Assembly (NCBI GenBank): GCA_963971535.1
Contig: OZ020591.1
Location: 16,850,823 to 16,914,822 of the forward strand
Reading direction: 5' to 3'
DNA: 64,000 bases
DNA from: Notolepis coatsorum
Lineage: Eukaryota; Chordata; Actinopteri; Aulopiformes; Paralepididae
Within the stretch, counting starts at the first letter, position 1. Each line of letters begins with the position of its first letter. Shown piece by piece: positions 1 to 9,552 of the stretch. The notes below the pieces were generated by a model. It made no database searches and was not told where the DNA came from. It worked only from the letters and a program-made list of their open reading frames with translations. The position numbers and the translations under genes are program-made.

Positions 1-760
1 TTGGCTCTGGCTGTGTGGCTGCGGTAGCGCTTTCCAGACCACATCAGCTGGAACAGTCCATGGTTGGGGTGATTGAAGTCCTTGATGATTTTTCGGGGGT
101 TTTTGACGCACCATCTCTCATAGTTATCCTGTATGGAGGGAAGCTTACATCCACAGATTTGTTGGGCTGTCCTCACGACTCTGCTCAGCGCTCTGAGGTT
201 GAGGTTGGTGCAGCTCCCCCTCCAGGCGGTGATTTACACCGTCAGGACGCTCTCTGTTGTTCCACTGTAGAACGCTTTCAGGATCTTGGGTGTCATGCCG
301 AACTTCTTCAGCCTCCTGAGGTGGTAGAGGCGTTGTTGGGCCTTCTTTACCACATGATTTGTGTAAACGTCCCAGGTTAGTTTGTCGGTGATGTGAACAC
401 GAGGAACTTAAAACTGCTGACTCTCTCCACTGCAGCCCTGTCGATGGTAATGGGGTCCAGCTTCTCTCCCTTTCTCCTGTAGTCTATGACCAGCTCTTTG
501 GTCTTGTCCACGTTGAGAGAGAGGTTGTTCTCCTGGCACCAATTTGCCAGGTTGTCAACCTCCCTGTTTTGTCTGTAGGCATATTGGTGGTATCCAGGCT
601 GAGCGGTAGGTTGCTGTTGAGCAGTGTCTTGATGTGCGTCTCAAAGCATTTGCTCAGTATGGCGGTGAGAGCAACTGGGCGCCAGTCGTTGAGGCTTGTT
701 ACCTTGCTCTAATTTGGTACTGGCACAATGTGGGCTGATTTTCGGGACCCCCGATCCATA
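1..760 (-). pseudogene. LINE (L2/CR1-like) reverse transcriptase relic, C-terminal half
   Basis: Read on the minus strand, this stretch encodes broken pieces of a non-LTR retrotransposon reverse transcriptase. A segment beginning near 710 reads SLNDWRPVALTAILSKCFE, the usual fish L2/CR1-type motif upstream of the catalytic region. Near 460-530 it reads like the thumb region (KELVIDYRR, then a VERVSSFKFL-like stretch). Stops and frame changes interrupt it, and the catalytic FADD block is missing between the two pieces, so the copy has an internal deletion. It runs off the left edge of the window. It probably belongs to the same damaged minus-strand insertion as the endonuclease pieces at 1830-2065 and 3355-3782. 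The exact clade is uncertain. Confidence 0.7.
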
Positions 761-849
761 TGCTGTGGTGGGTTATGTCGTGGACCAAATGGACATACAA
801 TCTACCAATTGGAATATTCTTTTTAGAATACCACCCACCACAGGACAAT

Positions 850-1320
850 ATTTTTTTTGATCCACTTTTTCTCCCATTTTCTATATTTTCTCCCATCCCA
901 ATTTCGTATCATCCAATTCAACCCTCCCCTGTCACGAACGCTGTTTCTTGCCTCCCACAAGCCGGCTGCAATGTGGACTAAGTCATACATAGCACAAGTC
1001 CCCTCCGGTACTTGAGGTAACAGCAGTCGCATCTTTTCACCTGCGCAGCTCGATCTCTCAGTGGCGAGGAGTAACGCGTGGGAGGCTCACGCTGCCCCCG
1101 ACACTTCCTGATTCTACTGCGCAGGCGCACCAACCGACCTGTAGGAGTCGCTGTCCACAACGCCCGATCCCCACCCATCAGTTTCCCATGGCCAATGTGT
1201 ATTAGTATGAACGACCAGCTAAACTGAAAGCAATGTGGAGCACTTGGCTCGAACAGGCAAGCCCAGCGTCTCCGTCATTCGTGGCGAGCGCCTTGCCCAC
1301 TACGCCACGTAGCCGCCCCC
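850..1320 (-). mobile_element. tRNA-derived SINE, complete, with target duplication
   Basis: The minus strand starts near 1320 with a tRNA-like head (gtggcgtagtgggcaaggc resembles an A box, ctgttcgagcc a B box) and ends at 850 in a tail of gggagaaaa and gatcaaaa type. A 13-bp direct repeat, accacaggacaat, lies at 837-849 and again at 1321-1333, as expected for a target-site duplication. The same family occurs on the plus strand at 56032-56517 with the same head, body and tail. It is transcribed by RNA polymerase III in principle and is non-coding; short reading frames across it are chance. Confidence 0.85.
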
Positions 1321-1333
1321 ACCACAGGACAAT

Positions 1334-1829
1334 TTGACGTAAATTTCAGCTTGATCGTGCATAGTTTTCATACCCATCCCCCTGATCGGCGTGTGTTGTG
1401 GTAATAACGAATGCCGTTATTGGCAATCAATTAATCAGAAACGCCCCCTTTCATGCATTCATGATTAAATATAATACCTATCATATGCATTTGATTTTTA
1501 AATAGTAGCGTGTGTAGGGACGAAACTCTAATGGCTTTAGTATAATACACGTTGCGGGCTATAACCAGCCTCCCAGGAATTAGCCCGGATCATTCCAAAA
1601 TTATACTCATTTTCACCACGGTATAAAACAGGAACGTATGGATGAAAAATGTATTTATTTTTTGCATCTTGAACAGAAGATAGTTACTGTCAAATGACCA
1701 TGGTATTGTATCCATAGCTATAATATAAAATATAGATTTAGCTCTACAAACAACATGATGCACAGTGAAACTATGTAATGAAAACCTGGCCGTGCTTAAA
1801 CAGGATGGGGAATTCCAATGGCCCCGAAT
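1334..1829. other. AT-rich stretch with no recognised gene
   Basis: No supported coding region, RNA gene or repeat was recognised here. It lies between the SINE and a LINE endonuclease piece, and could be unrecognised LINE or older repeat sequence. Confidence 0.4.
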
Positions 1830-2065
1830 TAGTTAACGGTGGGCGGTGCTTGCTTCAGTTTCTGCCTATAGGCAGGTAGAAGCAGGATGGAAGAATGGTC
1901 TGACGGAGGAGGGGCTTGTATGACTTCCTGAATGGGCTGTAACGATGATCCAGGATGTTATTTCCCTGTGTTTTCACACCAATGTGCTGAAAGTATTTAG
2001 GTAATACTTCACACAGAGATTCTTGGTTGAAATCTCCAGAAAAAATAAATGACGCACATCCTCCG
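1830..2065 (-). pseudogene. LINE endonuclease relic (C-terminal part)
   Basis: The minus strand reads SFIFSGDFNQESLCEVLPKY and continues with an NNILDHRYSPFRKSYKP-like stretch, which resembles the second half of the AP-type endonuclease of L2/CR1-like LINEs (the GDFN block followed by a DH-containing segment). It ends in a stop shortly after. The first half of the same domain lies at 3355-3782, and the Penelope-like element between them appears to sit at the endonuclease GD(F)N motif. The copy is dead. Confidence 0.55.
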
Positions 2066-2169
2066 TTCCTTGGTGCTGCCAAACTGTAAAAACAGTAGTA
2101 CATGAAACAAAGTGGGGCTCGCAACTCACTTTTGATGCTCCAAGGTGTTTTTAATTGTGACAAAAAATA

Positions 2170-2210
2170 GCAGATGCAACGTTTCGACCCTTCCGGTCTT
2201 TTTCAAGTAT
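2170..2210 (-). ncRNA. Hammerhead-ribozyme-like terminal segment of the Penelope-like element
   Basis: The minus strand has a short hairpin stem (gacc, loop gga, then agggtc) immediately followed by GAAACG. This resembles stem II plus the conserved GAAA strand of the small hammerhead ribozymes known from the terminal repeats of Penelope-like elements. The other core strand, normally CUGAUGA, is degenerate here (CTTGAAAA), so the copy is probably inactive. The assignment rests on similarity to the known arrangement only. Confidence 0.35.
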
Positions 2211-2477
2211 GAACACAACAGAAAATTGCATCTTTTTTATACAGGAAATGAAATTAATAAATTAGCTATCAGCTAATTTAGAGAAATATTAATATATATA
2301 TATAATATAATATATTAAACACAGTATTAGACATGATTTATTGCATCTATAGACAGCAGTGTGTAAAGTACTTTATTTTGGACCCGGTCCAGGTCCTAGC
2401 CACTGAAAACAAAAAGGAAAAAACAAAGTAACCCAGAATGAAGACTATCTATTGACTGTCTCCCTCTATTGGTTTAT

Positions 2478-2786
2478 TTACAAATAAGGCCTAATGTCAA
2501 AGTCCTCATTGAGTCCTGTTTGTGCCATAGTTTTGAGGTAATGGATCCACCATACTTCTCTCCTCAGTAGGAGATTATCTATATCTCCCCCTCGTCTTGG
2601 AAGATGCACTCTCTCTATCCCAAGGTATCTTAATGATGAGACATTGTGGTGTGCCTTTTTGAAATGTAAAGCTACTGGGCTTTTTTCATCCCCATTCCGT
2701 ATCGTACTCCTGTGTTCAGCAATACATGTTTTTAAAGCATGTGTTGTCTTACCGACATATGCTTTACCACATGGGCACTTGAGCAT
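2478..2786 (-). CDS. GIY-YIG endonuclease domain of the Penelope-like element
   Basis: This 102-codon frame begins within the domain at MLKCPCGKAYVGKTTHALKT. The CPCGKAYVGKT block corresponds to the GIY-YIG motif, with Y-VG in place of the two halves. The frame continues with an EHRSTIRN block and ends in IDNLLLRREVWWIHYLKT, both typical of the Penelope endonuclease. The domain nicks target DNA during insertion in intact elements. The frame ends in a normal stop, so the endonuclease end of the protein is complete, but the rest of the polyprotein upstream is broken and no independent promoter is visible. Treat it as a remnant of the element and not as a host gene. Confidence 0.7.
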   Translation of the reverse strand: MLKCPCGKAYVGKTTHALKTCIAEHRSTIRNGDEKSPVALHFKKAHHNVSSLRYLGIERVHLPRRGGDIDNLLLRREVWWIHYLKTMAQTGLNEDFDIRPYL

Positions 2787-3354
2787 ATAGATTACATTGG
2801 TAGTTTTACATGTTATTTAGCCTCTTATTTTGATCTCTTTCTCAGTTGATGGGTGATAGAAAAAAGTGCACTTTTATGTAAAGTGACACTGAGCACACAA
2901 ACCACAACGTCGGTTTACATCTGGCAGGTCATCTAAAAAAAGTGTGTGTGTTTTTTTTTTAAGAGGCAGGTCTGATTTGACCACAATGTCTCTGATGTTA
3001 TGTGCTCTCCTGTATACTAGTCTAGGGAGGATCTGAAAAGATGTATCCAATGTTGGATCAGAACTGAGATGCCAATGTTTTTTATAGTTTGCTTAAAAAG
3101 GTTGCCTAGAGGTGAGTATTGTGTAACACACTGTAGGTTGTGCAGAGGTAGTTTTGTTTCTTGTAGATTGTAAGCAATCTTCTTGGGTTTTTTGGCCTAC
3201 TTTCAAAGCTGCTTTTTCTACAATGTCCTGTGTGTACCCTCTGGTTTTAAACATTGTTTAAAACAATCTGTCTTTTCCTGAAAAAACTCATCTGTACTAC
3301 AGATTCTACAGATCCTGTAGAACTGGCTGATAGGTAAACTGTTCTTTAAAAAAA

Positions 3355-3782
3355 AATTATTATCTCCAACCACGATGAAAGCAGCCTCTGGGTGTTTACC
3401 TTCTTTGTTGCTGATTGTTCTGGCGTGGAGTCTCCTCGCCCAGCCATGTCTCCGTCAAACATATGATGTTGCAGTCCCTCGTTTCTTGTTTGAATGATAT
3501 CCTTGCTCTTAGCTCGCACAGTTTATTATCCAGAGAGTGTACATTGGCAAGCAGAATGCTGGGAGGCGGGGGGCTATTGGCTCGCTTTCTCAGTCTCACC
3601 AGGAGGCCGGCTCTGCATCCCCGCTTTCTGTGTCTCTTTGACCTCGGCAGCACTGCGTTGAACGGGTCTGCTGCAGTTCGTATGAACAACGGATCTTTGT
3701 GTAAAAACTCCAGTTTTGGAGTGATCGTCAAAACTTGTATGTCCAGTAGTGCCTCTCTGTCATATCTATGAATGCTGGTCAC
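3355..3782 (-). pseudogene. LINE ORF2 N-terminal endonuclease relic
   Basis: The minus strand contains an open frame of 128 codons with a basic region, then SILLANVHSLDNKLCELRAR and a CNIICLTETWLGEETP stretch. This is the start of the AP-type endonuclease of fish L2/CR1-like LINEs: the N-containing first motif and the TETWL motif with its catalytic glutamate. Further along, in another frame, EAAFIVVGDNN matches the later VVGDFN motif, so the stretch between the two is deleted and shifted. The Penelope-like element begins directly after. No functional product is expected. Confidence 0.6.
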
Positions 3783-3884
3783 CTTTTATGTAAAAACATT
3801 ACTAAAAAACAACATCATAACTAAAAGAGTTGCTAGGTCGATAAGGAGCGCACAACCCATCTTACTTATGTGGCGCCATCTTAC

Positions 3885-3987
3885 TTACTGTCCAATGGAG
3901 AATGAACAGTCACCTCATGCTATGTGTCCAGTGGAGAATGAACAGTCACATCATGCTATCTGTCCAGTGGAGAATGAACCTCTGTAA
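3885..3987. repeat. Short tandem repeat, about 35-36 bp unit, nearly three copies
   Basis: The segment tgtccagtggagaatgaaca followed by gtcacatcatgctat recurs about three times with few changes. It lies about 100 bp upstream of the zinc-finger exon. The frame across it is a by-product of the repeat. Confidence 0.75.
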
Positions 3988-4105
3988 TTTCACTGTAAGG
4001 CACGGTTCCTCAGGTCTTAAAGCATAAATCTATACATAGCCTTAGACTGCCAGTTTATAAACCTATCTCTTTATTTGAATGTTTCTTTCTCTCTCTGTTC
4101 CCCAG

Positions 4106-6217
4106 ATCCATCCCCTGTCCTGCTGCCCGGCAACCAATAGAGACATGGAGGAATTAAGACGCCATTCCTGTGACCAGTGTGGGGAGAGCATCAAGACAAA
4201 GACACATCTTAAAATGCACCACATGGTACACACAGGAGAGAAACCTTACTGCTGTGACCAGTGTGGGAAGAGCTTCAAGACAAAGTTGCAGCTTAAATGT
4301 CACCACGTGGTACACACAGGAGAGAAACCTTACTGCTGTGACCAGTGTGACATGAGCTTCAAGAGAAATGCAGAGCTTAAAATGCACCACATGGTACACA
4401 CAGGAGAGAAACCTTACTGCTGTGACCAGTGTGGGAAGAGCTTTAAGACAACGTTTCATCTTAAAATGCACCACATGATACACACAGGAGAGAAACCTTA
4501 CTGCTGTGACCAGTGTGGGAAGAGCTTTAAGACAACGTTTCATCTTAAAATACACCACATGATACACACAGGAGAGAAACCTTACTGCTGTGACCAGTGT
4601 GGTATGAGCTTCAAGACAAAGTTGCAGCTTAAACGTCACCACATGGTACACACAGGAGAGAAACCTTACTGCTGTGACCAGTGTGACATGAGCTTCAAGA
4701 GAAAGGCAGAGCTTAAAATGCACCACATGGTACACACAGGAGAGAAACCTTACTGCTGTGACCAGTGTGGGAAAAGCTTTAAGACAACGTTTCATCTTAA
4801 AATGCACCACATGATACACACAGGAGAGAAACCTTACTGCTGTGACCAGTGTGGGAAGAGCTTTAAGACAACGTTTCATCTTAAAATACACCACATGATA
4901 CACACAGGAGAGAAACCTTACTGCTGTGACCAGTGTGGTATGAGCTTCAAGACAAAGTTTGAGCTTAAAATACACCACATGATACACACAGGAGAGAACC
5001 CTTACTGCTGTGACCAGTGTGACATGAGCTTCAAGACAAAGGCAAAGCTTAAAGGTCACCACATGGTACACACAGGAGAGAGACCTTACTGTTGTGACCA
5101 GTGTGGGAAGACCTTCAAGACAAAGACATATCTTAAACAACACCACATGGTACACACAGGAGAGAAACCTTACTGCTGTGCCCAGTGTGGGAAGAGCTTT
5201 AAGACAACGTCGGATCTTAAAATACACCACATGATACACACAGGAGAGACACCTTACTGCTGTGACCAGTGTGACATGAGCTTCAAGACAAAGACACATC
5301 TTAAACGTCACCACATGGTACACACAGGAGAGAAACCTTATTGCTGTGACCAGTGTGGGGAGAGCTTCAAGAGAAAGGCACATCTTAAACAACACCACAT
5401 GGTACACACAGGAGAGAGACCTTACTTCTGTGACCAGTGTGACATGAGCTTTAAGAGAAAGACGCATCTTAAACAACACCACATGGTACACACAGGCGAG
5501 AGACCTTACAGCTGTGACCAGTGTGATAAGAGCTTCAAGACAGAGTTTGAGCATAAAAGTCACCACATAGTACACACAGGAGAGAGACCTTACTGCTGTG
5601 ACCAGTGTGACATGAGCTTCAAGAGAAAGGCAGAGCTTAAACAACACCACATGGTACACACAGAAGAGAAACCTTACTGCTGTGGCCAGTGTGATAAGAG
5701 CTTCAAGACAGAGTTTGAGCATAAACGTCACCACATAGTACACACAGGAGAGAGACCTTACTGCTGTGACCAGTGTGACATGAGCTTCAAGAGAAAGGCA
5801 GGGCTTAAAATACACCACATGATACACACAGGAGAGAAACCTTACTGCTGTGACCAGTGTGGGGAGAGCTTCAAGAGAAAGTCGCAGCTTAAAAGTCACC
5901 ACATGGTACACACAGGAGAGAGACCTTACTGCTGTGACCAGTGTGACATGAGCTTCAAGGGAAAGGCAGAGCTTAAAATACACCACATGATACACACAGG
6001 AGAGAGACCTTACTGCTGTGGCCAGTGTGGGAAGAGCTTCAAGAGAAAGGCAGAACTTAAACAACACCACAGACGGCCATGCAAGGTGCCAACCTGCTCA
6101 AGGGCACTTCGACACACTGCCCGGGACGAGCTGGAATCTAACCAGGAAGCTTCTGATTACCAGACGACTGCTCTACCTCCTGAGCCACTGTTTATGCAGG
6201 TGATTATATCACTGTAA
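4106..6217 (+). CDS. Polyzinc-finger exon, 22 C2H2 fingers (nucleic-acid-binding protein)
   Basis: This is a long exon of a C2H2 (Kruppel-type) zinc-finger gene, presumably encoding a nuclear DNA-binding regulator. A strong acceptor (ctttctctctctgttccccag) ends at 4105, and the frame is at phase 0 there, so residues encoded before 4106 are probably intronic. Twenty-two complete fingers follow at a 28-residue (84-bp) spacing of type C-X2-C-X12-H-X3-H, joined by HTGEKPY or HTGERPY linkers. A 23rd copy keeps both cysteines and the first histidine but ends HHRRPC. The frame stops at 6215-6217. An alternative end is a donor after CAG at 6199 (gtgatt), also phase 0, which could lead to the exon at 20499. 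Helix residues vary little: position -1 is mostly T or R. No KRAB, SCAN or BTB domain is visible; N-terminal exons lie outside or were not recognised. The antisense frame of 638 codons is a shadow. Confidence 0.88.
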   Translation: MHPLSCCPATNRDMEELRRHSCDQCGESIKTKTHLKMHHMVHTGEKPYCCDQCGKSFKTKLQLKCHHVVHTGEKPYCCDQCDMSFKRNAELKMHHMVHTGEKPYCCDQCGKSFKTTFHLKMHHMIHTGEKPYCCDQCGKSFKTTFHLKIHHMIHTGEKPYCCDQCGMSFKTKLQLKRHHMVHTGEKPYCCDQCDMSFKRKAELKMHHMVHTGEKPYCCDQCGKSFKTTFHLKMHHMIHTGEKPYCCDQCGKSFKTTFHLKIHHMIHTGEKPYCCDQCGMSFKTKFELKIHHMIHTGENPYCCDQCDMSFKTKAKLKGHHMVHTGERPYCCDQCGKTFKTKTYLKQHHMVHTGEKPYCCAQCGKSFKTTSDLKIHHMIHTGETPYCCDQCDMSFKTKTHLKRHHMVHTGEKPYCCDQCGESFKRKAHLKQHHMVHTGERPYFCDQCDMSFKRKTHLKQHHMVHTGERPYSCDQCDKSFKTEFEHKSHHIVHTGERPYCCDQCDMSFKRKAELKQHHMVHTEEKPYCCGQCDKSFKTEFEHKRHHIVHTGERPYCCDQCDMSFKRKAGLKIHHMIHTGEKPYCCDQCGESFKRKSQLKSHHMVHTGERPYCCDQCDMSFKGKAELKIHHMIHTGERPYCCGQCGKSFKRKAELKQHHRRPCKVPTCSRALRHTARDELESNQEASDYQTTALPPEPLFMQVIISL
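6200..6206 (+). promoter_or_regulatory. Possible splice donor after zinc-finger exon
   Basis: The sequence cag/gtgatt gives a moderate donor at phase 0, fifteen bases before the in-frame stop. It would remove VIISL and the stop, and join to the phase-0 acceptor at 20498. Without transcript data this is a possibility only. Confidence 0.35.
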
Positions 6218-6540
6218 TTATGTTTTTTGATCTAAATCAAGATCCGTGGTCCGAGGTATTAAGAATAGAAATCGGAATACTAATTGAAATTAATATCCGA
6301 ATGAGACAATTCCTAAGTTCAATAAGGTTGTCTATTATAATATGGATCAATACAGTTTGTGAAATAAAAATGCTCTTTCGTTAGTAAAAGAGTGGGGAAG
6401 AAGGGTGGCGAAGAGGAGAGGATAAAGAGCAGAGGATATAAGAGACAGTAACACAGTGTACATGTTTTATATCTCTCACAGACAAAGTCATATTACTTGA
6501 TACATATTTAACATGTAAATTCTGATGTGTATGTTCTCAT
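6218..6540. other. Non-coding, AT-rich; nothing recognised
   Basis: This is either 3' untranslated sequence or the start of an intron of the zinc-finger gene. It ends in ctcat at 6536-6540, the left copy of the target duplication of the BEL composite. Confidence 0.5.
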
Positions 6541-7936
6541 TGTTGTGAAGGATCAGATTAAACCGAATATGTATATTTATTTATATATATTTAATTGTAT
6601 TTGTATATCGTTTGATATCCCCTGTATATTCCTTGTACAATATGCATTGAATATCCCCGTTTCTACTAAACAGCCCATAATAGTTTCATTCTACCATTGG
6701 ACGAGAACCTGGCGCCAGGTTGCCATACCCCTAGGTCCAAGTTCAATCGTGCCGCCTAACATGTCGAGGCAACCCCCGGTTCCGCGCAGTAATATGCCGG
6801 GCGAAATACGTATGGTACTATTTGTTCATAGCGCATATATATATGGCGCTCGTAAAGTAGAACTTTCTTTTAGTCCAGTTCTTTACCCTCCAACAGAGTG
6901 ACAGACGCAAAAGCCTCCCCACGACGCACGTGCGGTGTAGTAAGGCCTACTTGGCCCAGAATAGGCATTGAGATATCGTGTAGATTAATAGTTGAATGGT
7001 CATAGTTTGGCACCATACCGTCGAGTTGGACGTATTCTATTAAGCTAATAATAGTCTATGTATGGTGCATCGTTCGGTTAGAGTTCTACAGTTATCAGTA
7101 CCCCCATCGTTCCTGACGTTATCTGGACGCTTAACCAGGCTGGTCAGACCCCTAGTGGTGATTGCATCCGAGGAGCTCCGGGCCAAGAGCGACTGGACCT
7201 GTATATTGGATTACTCTACCCAGACGACGGCGAGCCTTCCACGGCTCTTGGATTATGCTTTGTGTGCTTTGATTATTCCATGGATAAAGGCCAACACTGC
7301 CGAGTGTTGGAATTACCCCCCGGAGAGGACTCCAGGTGAGGCGGCGCTCTACACGTGAGGTCGCACCACGTCTCTCCGTTGTGGACCGGCAGATACCGTT
7401 CCACAGAGGGTCCAGCTGTATTCGTCTGCGGCCCGAGGTTCTGTGGGCACTGTGTCCAAGACTTTGGATTCTCCCAAGACACCGTCGGCCAGATGGGATA
7501 CCGCCAGCGGCTTCTCTAACCCCCCCCTCCTACTGTCTTACAACCAGCGGGACCCCCCCCCCCCCCCTTAGTGTATCCAGCTATAATCATTTAAGTACCA
7601 TCGCTATCGTTTCCTAAATATTCCAGGTTGTATACTTACTCCCTGCGCAACCAGAGATTGGACATTCAATGTTGATTTACCTACGAATACTCATTTGCCA
7701 TAAAAGTGCATATTCAATATTTCAAATCATAAATGTAATTAAGTGAATGTTGTATACACCTTTTGCTGTATTAAATATTCGATTTGGTACATTTGTGTTG
7801 GTTCGTTTCATCAGGTGGGAAAGTGTTCATCATACTTATATCTTGTACTGGGTGGCCAGAAGTTAAAGTACATGAGGTAGTGGTATTACATATCATATCT
7901 AACAATACAGTCAGGGAATTGTACCCCTCAGTTACA
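6541..7936 (+). repeat. BEL/Pao LTR, copy 1 (5')
   Basis: It starts tgttgtgaagg and ends cagttaca (TG...CA). It differs from copies 2 and 3 by a shorter TA run near 6585, lack of a 4-bp ttta near 7058, a C in cacggctcttgg, shorter C runs near 7551, and tacattt in place of taaattt near 7788. Short frames inside are chance. Confidence 0.92.
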
Positions 7937-7938
7937 AT

Positions 7939-7955
7939 TGGTCCTTCGAGCCGGA
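7939..7955 (+). promoter_or_regulatory. Primer-binding site, complementary to tRNA-Tyr 3' end
   Basis: Two bases after the LTR end comes tggtccttcgagccgga, the exact complement of the last 14 bases of vertebrate tRNA-Tyr plus CCA (17 matches). It would prime minus-strand DNA synthesis. The same site follows LTR 2 at 13669-13685. Confidence 0.85.
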
Positions 7956-8004
7956 GGGTAACTAGTGTAATATTAATATAGTGTTATTAATATCGAAATG
8001 GCCT

Positions 8005-9431
8005 ATGATGAACACTCCACGAAACGATCCTCCTAACCTAGAACGCCCGCGGCGCAGACGACAGACACCTCAGTACTTAGAGGCTTACACTGTCAGTCAA
8101 CTACCTAGCCTTCGACAAACGGTAAACGTGGTAAAAGTAGAAAGTAAAATTATGTCTGACCTTAACGACCAGGTTTCCCCGACCACAGAGCCCCTAGTAG
8201 GTCCTAATGCAACTGACCAAGCTCACGGTGGGGACCAGGAGGGAATTGACATGCCTTTACCCCCCGCCACTACTCAAGAAGTAGTCCCCGAACAGCCCCG
8301 GGAGGAAGACAACCCTACAGAGAGAGAACTCTGCACGGAAGAAGAGGAGGAGAGCGCCGAGGAACTAGAGCTCCAGGACTCCCCAACGAGTACCCCCAGG
8401 AGCGGCTCACGCAGGAGCGGCTCACCTCCACAACCGCCTTCCCCCAGAGAAGCGGCGAGGATGCTACAACAGGCGTTCCTCGTCCGCCTGGCAGCCTCTA
8501 CCGAACGCGATCGACTTCAGGGTGAACGCGACCGTCTTCAAGCACAGGCGCTCAGCGAGCACGAACATTTTACTATTAAAAGAGAACGCCTCCAAGCGCA
8601 GCGACGGAGCGAAGAAGAGCGCATACGCCGGGAGATGAGACGCCGGGAGATGAGACGCCTTCAGACGGAAATTAATATGATAAGAGACCGGGCCGCAGCA
8701 GAGCGCGCCGCCGCCGCAGCAGAGCGCGCCGCCGCCGCAGCAGAGCGCGCCGCCGCCGCAGCCCAGCGCGCCGCTGACGTGCCCAAAGAGAAGCCCAGCG
8801 CGTCGCTGACGGTGCCCAAAGAGAAGCCCAGCGCGTCGCTGACTATGCCCGAAGAGAAGCAGAGCGCGCCGCCGCCGGAGCCCAGCGCGTCGCTGACTAT
8901 GCCCGAAGAGAAGCAGAGCGCGCCGCAGCCGAAGCCCAGCGCGCCGCTGACTATGCCCAAAGAGAAGCAGAGCGCAACATCGATCCCATCCAGCGCCAAG
9001 CCGAGCGCGACACACTACAAGCCGAGCGCGACAAGTTAATGGCGCAGCTAAGGAAGCGGCTGATGATCCCCAGGGCAACACCCTCTCCCTCCACCAGGGG
9101 TTCAAGGAACTCGTCGAGACAACAGTCAAGAGCAGCGCCTCCTAAACGAGCAAGCGACCCTGAACTTGACCAACAGACAAAGCCTATACCCCCCGCAGAC
9201 CCCCTTCCCAGACCGGTCCAAGCGAGACCCAGCTACAAGGAAGGAGCGGCATACACTGCGGAGAAGCAAGATAAACCACTACAGGATCTGGAAGATCTGA
9301 TAGAGGAAGAAGAGGGAGAGGAGGAGAACCAAGCCCGACGACAGCACAGTACTCCACCGGACCAGGAGGTCCAGGACAGCCCAGGCTATACCCCCGCTGC
9401 GCTACAGACCACCGACTCTATTCACGGGTGA
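8005..9431 (+). pseudogene. BEL/Pao gag-like region, copy 1, frameshifted
   Basis: An ATG at 8005 or 8008 opens a frame (running to 9039) that starts MMNTPRNDPPNLERPRRRRQ, a basic opening seen in BEL/Pao polyproteins. It continues through an acidic linker, then a charged coiled-coil region with alanine-rich repeats. Near 8780 one repeat unit lacks a G that its neighbours have (gacgtgccc against gacggtgccc). Downstream, the frame used at 9039-9431 continues a regular charged coiled-coil pattern, whereas the annotated frame becomes proline- and serine-rich. The region is therefore read as one protein broken by a single-base loss. It then ends in a stop, with no capsid core, zinc knuckle or protease visible before the pol remnant. 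The same break occurs in copy 2. Confidence 0.75.
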
Positions 9432-9552
9432 GCACGACGCACGACCAGCCCCGAGGAATAGCACCTGGACCAGCTGGCTATGGTGCCCTGCCGGTACCAG
9501 CCCACAGAGAGACCAAGAGGACCCAGCAGCAGATGAAGAGGTCCAACACAGT

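Larger units (their letters stand above)
2100..3350 (-). mobile_element. Penelope-like retroelement, 5'-truncated
   Basis: The minus strand encodes, from right to left, the last part of a Penelope-type reverse transcriptase and its linker (HWHLSSDPTLDTSF, YRRAHNIRDIVVKSDLPL, then a CGLCAQC cysteine cluster), followed by a GIY-YIG endonuclease. Several stops and frame shifts lie in the upstream part. The 3' flank near 2170-2210 carries the gaccggaagggtcgaaacg segment that resembles the terminal sequence of this group. The element is truncated at its 5' end and lacks the catalytic reverse transcriptase core. It lies inside a minus-strand LINE endonuclease relic. Confidence 0.75.

Noticed and set aside
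1..380. 121-codon plus-strand frame at the left edge
   Set aside because: Antisense to a LINE reverse transcriptase relic.
4154..6070. 638-codon open frame antisense to the zinc-finger exon
   Set aside because: It is a product of the 84-bp repeat lacking stops on the other strand; its repeating sequence matches no protein family.
6527..7482. Short frames inside BEL LTRs repeated at each copy
   Set aside because: They recur only because the LTR recurs; not conserved as proteins and without motifs.
8464..9129. Open frames antisense to the BEL gag repeats (also 14194-14859)
   Set aside because: GC-rich repeats leave the antisense strand open; no motif, and the sense strand explains the sequence.
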